Assembly (NCBI RefSeq): GCF_030409835.1
Contig: NZ_JAUFQO010000004.1
Coordinates: 372,001-436,000, forward strand
Direction: 5' to 3'
Source of the DNA: Lutimonas halocynthiae
GTDB lineage: Bacteria; Bacteroidota; Bacteroidia; Flavobacteriales; Flavobacteriaceae
DNA: 64,000 nucleotides
Shown: positions 57,297 to 64,000 of the stretch, in pieces
Position numbering within the stretch: position 1 is the stretch's first letter
Layout of the letters: each line of letters opens with the position of its first letter
Notes under the pieces: generated by a model
The model's database searches: none
Seen by the model: only the letters and a program-made list of their open reading frames with translations
What the model was told of the DNA's origin: nothing
Made by a program: the position numbers and the translations under genes

Positions 57297-57878
57297 ATGA
57301 TTACACATATTCAAGGGAAAATGGTCGAGAAAAACCCCGACCATGTAGTTGTTGAATGCAATGGTTTAGGCTACCATATCCATATTTCTTTACAAACCTT
57401 TTCAAACATTCCGGATCAGGAAAACCTGAAATTATTCACACATCTAGTGATTAGAGAAGATGCGCATATTCTTTTCGGTTTTTACAGTAAAACTGAACGA
57501 GAAATATTTAAAATGTTGATTTCGGTTTCTGGCGTGGGACCAAGCATAGCCATCACTATGCTTTCATCCATGGACACAGAAGAAATCCAAAGAGCTATAG
57601 GTAGTGAGGATGTCTCAAAAATTCAATCTGTTAAGGGAATTGGACTAAAAACGGCTCAGCGGGTGATCGTTGATTTGAAAGATAAAATCTTAAAAACTTA
57701 TGAAATTTCAGAAGATTTATCAGTTTCGAACAATACTATTAAAATTGAAGCGTTATCAGCTTTAGAAGTCTTAGGATTTTCTAGAAAAAAAATTGAAAAA
57801 GTTATACAAGTTATTTTACAAAATTCTCCGGAAATAAGCCTGGAGGAACTGATTAAACAAGCGCTTAAAAACTTGTAA
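57297..57878 (+). CDS. ruvA: Holliday-junction DNA-binding protein RuvA
   Basis: 193 residues. N-terminal OB-fold (MITHIQGKMVEKNPDHVVVE), central helix-hairpin-helix pair (LISVSGVGPSIAITML and IQSVKGIGLKTAQRVIVDLKD split by a helix) and a C-terminal domain III that contacts RuvB. RuvA binds the junction as a tetramer. Its stop codon is three bases before the TTG start of sprA in the same frame. Confidence 0.96.
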   Translation: MITHIQGKMVEKNPDHVVVECNGLGYHIHISLQTFSNIPDQENLKLFTHLVIREDAHILFGFYSKTEREIFKMLISVSGVGPSIAITMLSSMDTEEIQRAIGSEDVSKIQSVKGIGLKTAQRVIVDLKDKILKTYEISEDLSVSNNTIKIEALSALEVLGFSRKKIEKVIQVILQNSPEISLEELIKQALKNL

Positions 57879-57881
57879 CGA

Positions 57882-60800
57882 TTGATCAAAATAAAACGAT
57901 TTAAATATAATCTCCCTATTATATTAATTGTGCTTTTATTAAGTACGACTTTTGCCTCGGCTCAAATAAATCCAAACAATAATTCAGTAACTAGCGGTCA
58001 ATCAACTACTTCAGTCAGAAACGACACAATTCAGCCACTTCCATATTCTTTTACTAACAACCAAAGCGGAAGCTTATTTCTTAACGACAACAAGGAACTT
58101 GAGGTAATCTATGACCCCAAAACCGGCAACTATATTTTGATGGAAAAAATAGGTGACTATTACATCAAATATCCCACCCAAATGACTCCTGAGGAATATA
58201 AAGACTACCGTCTTGAAAGAGATATGCTGGAATATTCTAAGGATAAAATAAATGCCATCAGCGGAAAATCAAAAGATGCTGCAGATGTTCAAAAAAATCT
58301 ATTGCCCACTTATTATGTCAATTCCAACTTTTTTGAAAGTGTTTTTGGAGGAAATAATATCGATGTAAACGTTCAAGGTTCTATTTTAGTTAAAATGGGA
58401 CTGATCTACCAAAGAGTTGAAAACCCGCAACTATCGGAAAACAACAGACAAAGCACCACTTTTGATTTTGACCAAGAAATCAATGCCAGTTTAAATGCGA
58501 GAATAGGAACCCGTCTAAGAGTTCTTGCCAACTTTGATACGCAGTCTACATTTAATTTTCAGAACATGGTAAAGTTGGAATACACGCCAACTGAAGATGA
58601 TATCATTCGGAAAATCGAAGTAGGTAATGTATCCATGCCTATAAGAAACTCACTGGTTTCAGGAGCTCAAAATCTTTTTGGAGCCAAAATGGAACTGCAA
58701 TTTGGTAAAACAACGGTCACAGGAATTTTTTCACAACAACGATCCCAAACCAGAAGCGTTTCTGCTCAAGGTGGCGCTGTACTGAATGAATTTGATTTTA
58801 AGGCCAGTAATTACGACAATAACCGTCACTTTTTTATCGCACATGGATTTCGGGATAAATACAATAATGCCTTAGCCAATTTCCCCTTAATCAATAGTTC
58901 TATTAACATTACAAGGATAGAAATTTGGGTTACGAACAGAAATGCGACTACAACAGGAACCAGAAACATAGTTGCCTTAGCTGATCTTGGAGAAAATGAT
59001 CCAAATAATATTGGTCCGGCAAATGTAACACCAGTTCCTGGAGGGAAAGACCCTTCAAATGAAGCCAATGACTTGAATAATCTATTGACTTTAAACGGCC
59101 CCATTAGAGATATCTCTTCAGTTCGTCAGGCCTTAACACCCTACGACATGTCTCAGGGTCGAGATTATACCATATTGGAAAACGCCATTAAACTGGTTCA
59201 AGGGGTTGATTTTACCATGAATGCCCAGTTAGGGTTTATCACCTTAAACAGAAGACTCGTTGATAGTGATGTCTTAGCTGTTGCCTATGAATATTCGGAC
59301 GGAACAGAAGTACACAGAGTAGGTGAATTTACAGATGCAGGTGTTATAGCTCCTGATAATTTAGTGCTAAAAATGTTAAGGAGTGAAATCATCAATCCAA
59401 CCATACCGATGTTTGATCTTTTGATGAAAAACGTATATGAAATTCCAGGGGCCTTCCAGTTGCAAAGAGAGGGTTTTAGATTGGAATTGTTGTACTATGA
59501 TGACAGTACAGGAGAACCAATAAATATCCTGCAAAACGCACAAACCCCGGGAATAAATGACAGAACCTTACTGAATTTACTTAAACTTGACCGACTCGAT
59601 CAGAATAATAACAACAAACCTGAAGGGGACGGTTTCTTTGATTATGTAGAAGGGATTACCATTGATTCGCCCAACGGGTATTTCATATTCCCAACCGTAG
59701 AACCATTTGGTGAGGATTTAGACGATCAATTAAACCCAGAAGATGATGTCTATATTTTCCGTGAATTATATGATAGAACACAAACAGAGGCGCAAAATGA
59801 TTTTCAACAAAAGGACAAATACTCTTTTAAAGGATATTTCAAATCTGACGGTAAGAGCGGTATTCCTTTAGGAGCTTTCAATGTTCCGAGAGGATCTGTT
59901 AAAGTGACCACAGGAGGTAGAGAACTAGTCGAAGGTGTTGATTATGTGGTAGATTATAATATTGGAAATGTACAGATTATCAATCCTACCCTGATTGCCT
60001 CAGATGCTCCGATTCAAGTAGATGTTGAAAACAATATTGGCTTCAACCAGCAAAGAAGAAGGTATATGGGGGTGGACGTTTTACACGTTTTCAGTGAAAA
60101 ACTAGCTGTTGGAGGAAATATCATTAATTTAAATGAGAAACCGTTAACGCAAAAAGCCCAGTTTGGATCAGAGCCAGTTAATAATACCATCATAGGCGCA
60201 TATGTAACGTATCGAACAGAAGTTCCAAAATTGACAAAATGGGTGAATGCCTTACCCAATATCAATACTGACGTGCCATCCTTTATTTCTGTAAGATCTG
60301 AATTAGCCTACTTATTACCTGGTACACCAAAAGGTATTGATTTAGAAGGGGCAGCAACATCATACATCGATGATTTTGAAGGAGCGCAGATACCCTTGGA
60401 TATTAAATCTCCCAAGCAGTGGTTTACGGCAAGTACTCCTTTAGGGCAAAGTGGCGATCTTGATTTTACCAACGGTAATGTTGCACCTGGCTTACCTCCT
60501 GAACTCGAGACCGGAGCAAAAAGATCAAAATTCTCGTGGTACAATATTGATCAGATTTTTTACGGATCCAGTTTGCGTCCGCCGAACATCGACAGTGACG
60601 AATTATCCAGGGCCGAAGTAAGACAGGTTAACTATAGTGAATTATTTCCTCAGGTAGATCTGGATGTGACCCAATCAAGTATCATCAGAACTCTAGATTT
60701 GGCTTATTATCCTGCTGAACGGGGAACTAACAACTATGATGATAGTTTTGGTGCTGATGGCAAGTATATCGACCCTGAAGACAGGTGGGCTGGAATCACC

Positions 60801-63800
60801 AGGGCGCTTACTACAACGAATTTTCAACAGGCAAATATAGAATATGTTCAATTTTGGTTGATGGACCCCTATGAGAATTACTCTATAGAACCCGATGAAG
60901 GCGGACCTTCTACTCCTCCGACTCTTCAGGACATGCAAGGTGAATTATATTTTAATTTTGGTAATATTTCTGAAGATATTTTAAGAGATGACCGTAAGAT
61001 GTTTGAAAACGGACTTCCAATTGATGGGGATCAGATTCCGGGGTCTAATATTGAATCAACACCTTGGTCTTCTATTCCAACAGATCAGTCTCTTTTATAT
61101 GCCTTTCCTGAAAGTGATGAAGCCAGGTTAAATCAGGATCTCGGTCTGGATGGTATTAATGATGCGGATGAGACCACAAAATACGGAGCTGTTTTTGGAG
61201 ACGATCCCTCAGCGGATAACTTTCATTATTTTAGGGGTTCCGATTTCGATGCAGAAGACGCATCGATTCTTACGCGTTACAAGGAATTTAGTTTAACGGA
61301 AGGGAACTCTCCCACTATTAATAATTCTACTGAAAGCTATCCAACCTCATCAACTACTTTCCCGGATGTAGAAGATATCAATAAAGATCAGACGATGAGT
61401 GCGATCGAAAGCTATTATCAATATAGGGTTTCCTTAAACAAAACTGATTTGATTGTGGGCAAGAACAATATTGTAGATAAGAGAGTAACTACAGTTCAAT
61501 TGGCCAATAATACTACCCAAACAACTACTTGGTATCAATTTAGAATTCCGATTACAACACCTGAAGATCCAAATAATATCATTAACGATATGGCTGGCTT
61601 TACTTCGATCAGATTCATGAGAATGTTCCTTACCAAATTTAAGATTCCGGTTGTTTTGCGTTTTGGTGAATTACAGTTGGTAAGAGGAGATTGGAGAAGG
61701 TATACTAAAACCCTTGACGAAGCTACGCAGCCACCTCAGGAAATTACACCCGATGAAAATCAAAAATTTGAAACTGGAGTTGTCAATATTGAGGAGAATG
61801 AAGACAGACAGCCTATACCTTACAGGTTACCACCTGGAATTGAAAGAGAGAGACTTCAGGGAACCACTACTATTCAGCAGCAAAATGAACAATCAGTATT
61901 GATAAAGGTTGATGACCTGCAGCCTGGTGATACACGTGCAATCTTTAAAAACACAACATTTGATATCAGGATGTATAAGCAGTTAAAAATGTTTATTCAC
62001 GCTGAAAGCAAGATTGGACAACTGGAAGTTAAAGATGATGAGTTATTAGGTATTATTCGACTGGGGAGTGATACGGACGACAACTATTATCAAATTGAAA
62101 TCCCCTTAAAAATTTCTGCATTTAGCGCTACGACTCAAGAAGAAGTATGGCCAGAGGAAAACAATATAGACGCAGCTATAAAAGATTTTGGAAATTTAAA
62201 ATTAGAACGATCCGATATTGGAGCTCCAATTAATGAACTATATCCTCAGCCTCAAATTGGAGAGGAACCTCTTTATCGTATCAGGGTTAAAGGGAATCCA
62301 AATCTATCCAATATTAGAACCATCATGTTGGGTGTAAAGAATGCAACACTGGCGCCAAAAAGTATGGAATTGTGGTTCAATGAATTGCGTGTATCTGATT
62401 TTGACAATAAATCTAGTTGGGCGGCAATCGTTAATGCGGATGCCAATTTTGCGGATTTTGCAGATATTTCTCTAACGGGAAGTATGCACACCATTGGTTT
62501 TGGTAGCCTTGATCAGATGGTAAATGAAAGGAGTCAGGATGAAATGAAGCAATATGGTTTGGTTACCAATATTAATATTGGTCAACTTTTACCGAGAAGA
62601 GCAAGCATGAGTATTCCTATCAATTTTAGTTTTGGTGAAGAATATAGAGATCCTAAATACGACCCACGTTACCAAGATGTTCTATTCCAAAACGGAAGTA
62701 CCAATAGTGAACTGGCCAGAGATTATACGCAAAGAAAAAGTCTTAATTTTATAAATGTTAGAAAAAACAGGACCTCGCAAAGTGCTAAGCCTCGATTTTA
62801 CGACGTAGAGAATTTATCGCTCTCCTTTCTATATAATGAAACCTATCACCGGGATTATAATATCCAGAAATTCCTGGATCAAAAAGTTAGGGCATCAGCC
62901 AATTACACGCATAGTTTCCAGCCTAAAATTATTGAACCATTCAAGTCATGGGGGCTTGTAAGTGATAAAGCTTATCTGCAGTTTATCAAAGATTTTAATA
63001 TCAATCTACTTCCTACGTCCTTTGCTATCAATTCAAATATTATCAGAACCTATAACGAACAGTTGTCAAGATCACTTGTTGAAGGTTTACCCGACCTTCC
63101 CTTATTGCAACAAAGGAATTTTATGTTTGACTGGGACTATCTTGTGGCTTACAATCTGACCAAGTCACTTCAATTCTCACTAAGAGCTTTGAACAATTAT
63201 GTTTATGATCAATTTGAAGAAGATGAAGACATTCAGATCTATGATAATTTCTTTAGGATTGGCAGACCAGATCACTATCATCAAACCTTCAATGTAACCT
63301 ATAAAATACCATTTGATAAGTTCCCTGCACTTAGTTTTATTAACGGTACTTATAATTATACTGCTGATTATGACTGGCAGGCTCCAGCCTTTACTACCAT
63401 CGATAATGTGGGTAATACAATTCAAAACGCCAACACACATAATTTTACGGCAGACATGAATATGGACAGACTATACGATTATATTGGGCTGTCTAAATTA
63501 TTCACGAAAAGAAAAACTGTCGATGTCAAACAGGACGCAGAAACAGGGCAACAACTCAAAGCCAAAAAAAGCCTGTCAACAGGCCAAAAAGTAGGTAGGG
63601 TTGCTGTTGATATTTTGACTTCGGTAAAAAATATCAGGCTCTCATATACTGAAAACAACGGTACATTTTTACCTGGCTATATACCAGAATTCGGATTCTT
63701 AGGTCAAAGTAGTTCTTCAGGCTCCATGGCACCGTCCCTGGGTTTTGCTTTTGGTAGTCAGGTGGATATTTTGGATAAGGCACTCACTAATGGATGGCTT

Positions 63801-64000
63801 ATTTCGAGAGATCCTAATGAAAATTTTTATGCAAAGAACTACAGCAGATCTCATTTCGATAAGTTCGATTATTCTGCCAGTATTAAATTCACCAGAGATC
63901 TGGATATTGAAGTTTTCGGTAACAGAACCTACACTGAAAGTTTTAATCAACAGCTGGATGTTGTAAATGGATTGCTTAATCCTACGCCTCAAAATGGTGT
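57882..64000 (+). CDS. sprA: SprA/Sov, outer-membrane translocon of the type IX secretion system (3' end outside window)
   Basis: The frame is open for 2039 codons to the window edge. No in-frame ATG occurs in the first 80 codons; TTG at 57882 gives a good signal peptide (MIKIKRFKYN, hydrophobic core, then FASAQ). SprA is the giant barrel through which gliding adhesins and other T9SS cargo cross the outer membrane; known proteins are near 2400 residues, so about 360 are missing. Family stretches include LPTYYVNSNFFESVFGG, NFDTQSTFNFQN and SYIDDFEGAQIPLDI. It needs SprE, SprT, GldK-N and others, none in this window. It shares a transcription unit with ruvA, as in other flavobacteria. Confidence 0.94.
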   Translation, partial: MIKIKRFKYNLPIILIVLLLSTTFASAQINPNNNSVTSGQSTTSVRNDTIQPLPYSFTNNQSGSLFLNDNKELEVIYDPKTGNYILMEKIGDYYIKYPTQMTPEEYKDYRLERDMLEYSKDKINAISGKSKDAADVQKNLLPTYYVNSNFFESVFGGNNIDVNVQGSILVKMGLIYQRVENPQLSENNRQSTTFDFDQEINASLNARIGTRLRVLANFDTQSTFNFQNMVKLEYTPTEDDIIRKIEVGNVSMPIRNSLVSGAQNLFGAKMELQFGKTTVTGIFSQQRSQTRSVSAQGGAVLNEFDFKASNYDNNRHFFIAHGFRDKYNNALANFPLINSSINITRIEIWVTNRNATTTGTRNIVALADLGENDPNNIGPANVTPVPGGKDPSNEANDLNNLLTLNGPIRDISSVRQALTPYDMSQGRDYTILENAIKLVQGVDFTMNAQLGFITLNRRLVDSDVLAVAYEYSDGTEVHRVGEFTDAGVIAPDNLVLKMLRSEIINPTIPMFDLLMKNVYEIPGAFQLQREGFRLELLYYDDSTGEPINILQNAQTPGINDRTLLNLLKLDRLDQNNNNKPEGDGFFDYVEGITIDSPNGYFIFPTVEPFGEDLDDQLNPEDDVYIFRELYDRTQTEAQNDFQQKDKYSFKGYFKSDGKSGIPLGAFNVPRGSVKVTTGGRELVEGVDYVVDYNIGNVQIINPTLIASDAPIQVDVENNIGFNQQRRRYMGVDVLHVFSEKLAVGGNIINLNEKPLTQKAQFGSEPVNNTIIGAYVTYRTEVPKLTKWVNALPNINTDVPSFISVRSELAYLLPGTPKGIDLEGAATSYIDDFEGAQIPLDIKSPKQWFTASTPLGQSGDLDFTNGNVAPGLPPELETGAKRSKFSWYNIDQIFYGSSLRPPNIDSDELSRAEVRQVNYSELFPQVDLDVTQSSIIRTLDLAYYPAERGTNNYDDSFGADGKYIDPEDRWAGITRALTTTNFQQANIEYVQFWLMDPYENYSIEPDEGGPSTPPTLQDMQGELYFNFGNISEDILRDDRKMFENGLPIDGDQIPGSNIESTPWSSIPTDQSLLYAFPESDEARLNQDLGLDGINDADETTKYGAVFGDDPSADNFHYFRGSDFDAEDASILTRYKEFSLTEGNSPTINNSTESYPTSSTTFPDVEDINKDQTMSAIESYYQYRVSLNKTDLIVGKNNIVDKRVTTVQLANNTTQTTTWYQFRIPITTPEDPNNIINDMAGFTSIRFMRMFLTKFKIPVVLRFGELQLVRGDWRRYTKTLDEATQPPQEITPDENQKFETGVVNIEENEDRQPIPYRLPPGIERERLQGTTTIQQQNEQSVLIKVDDLQPGDTRAIFKNTTFDIRMYKQLKMFIHAESKIGQLEVKDDELLGIIRLGSDTDDNYYQIEIPLKISAFSATTQEEVWPEENNIDAAIKDFGNLKLERSDIGAPINELYPQPQIGEEPLYRIRVKGNPNLSNIRTIMLGVKNATLAPKSMELWFNELRVSDFDNKSSWAAIVNADANFADFADISLTGSMHTIGFGSLDQMVNERSQDEMKQYGLVTNINIGQLLPRRASMSIPINFSFGEEYRDPKYDPRYQDVLFQNGSTNSELARDYTQRKSLNFINVRKNRTSQSAKPRFYDVENLSLSFLYNETYHRDYNIQKFLDQKVRASANYTHSFQPKIIEPFKSWGLVSDKAYLQFIKDFNINLLPTSFAINSNIIRTYNEQLSRSLVEGLPDLPLLQQRNFMFDWDYLVAYNLTKSLQFSLRALNNYVYDQFEEDEDIQIYDNFFRIGRPDHYHQTFNVTYKIPFDKFPALSFINGTYNYTADYDWQAPAFTTIDNVGNTIQNANTHNFTADMNMDRLYDYIGLSKLFTKRKTVDVKQDAETGQQLKAKKSLSTGQKVGRVAVDILTSVKNIRLSYTENNGTFLPGYIPEFGFLGQSSSSGSMAPSLGFAFGSQVDILDKALTNGWLISRDPNENFYAKNYSRSHFDKFDYSASIKFTRDLDIEVFGNRTYTESFNQQLDVVNGLLNPTPQNG

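Noticed and set aside
1-64000. tRNA or rRNA genes, insertion sequences, prophage
   Set aside because: Gaps between genes are short, no cloverleaf with CCA-like arms, transposase or integrase sequence was seen on either strand.

Overview
The window is AT-rich chromosomal DNA from a member of the Bacteroidota, almost certainly class Flavobacteriia. The evidence is a complete alternative complex III operon (actABCDEF) next to an aa3-type oxidase, the start of the gliding/type IX secretion gene sprA, FtsZ with a very long tail, lipoproteins with Bacteroidota-style signal peptides, and many promoters carrying the TAnnTTTG -7 element of this phylum. No tRNA, rRNA, insertion sequence, prophage or CRISPR array is visible; the content is mostly core metabolism and cell biology.

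Layout. 1-2102: end of gltB and all of gltD (glutamate synthase). 2374-3249: OmpA-type lipoprotein, followed by a terminator, a 15-bp minisatellite and the ftsZ terminator. 3486-16892 (minus strand): the division and cell-wall (dcw) cluster mraZ-rsmH-ftsL-ftsI-murE-mraY-murD'-ftsW-murG-ftsQ-ftsA-ftsZ. It is abnormal: murD is reduced to its C-terminal domain, and murC is absent from its usual place, where a terminator-like hairpin now sits. 17125-24335: assorted genes (alpha/beta hydrolase, GH130 lipoprotein, engB, a cytochrome c lipoprotein with a Crp-like palindrome upstream, a pseudouridine synthase, a LamB-type porin, gapN-type aldehyde dehydrogenase).

24390-31534 (minus strand): the isoleucine/valine operon ilvD-ilvB-ilvN-ilvC-ilvA. 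Its 5' leader holds a promoter, a 20-codon peptide rich in Ile/Leu/Val, and a terminator with a competing antiterminator pairing, which together make a ribosome-mediated attenuator. A conserved helical protein of unknown function (31541-33085) lies upstream. 33235-38074 (plus strand): leuA-leuB without leuCD, a nitroreductase, and the overlapping cysE-cysM pair. 38101-40455: penicillin-acylase-family hydrolase.

40543-52083 (minus strand): respiratory block. The act operon (quinol to cytochrome c or oxidase) has a good promoter at 52176-52205 and ends at a terminator; coxB-coxA (cytochrome aa3) follow with their own -7 element and terminator. 52305-64000 (plus strand): SPOR-domain protein, ruvB, queG, maeB, ruvA and the incomplete sprA, which runs off the window.

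The most interesting signals are the ilv attenuator, the domain-only MurD with missing murC, hairpins placed directly in front of ftsQ, ilvA and actB inside operons, the Crp-like site, the duplicated cytochrome domain in ActA, and the MraZ-box array in front of mraZ.
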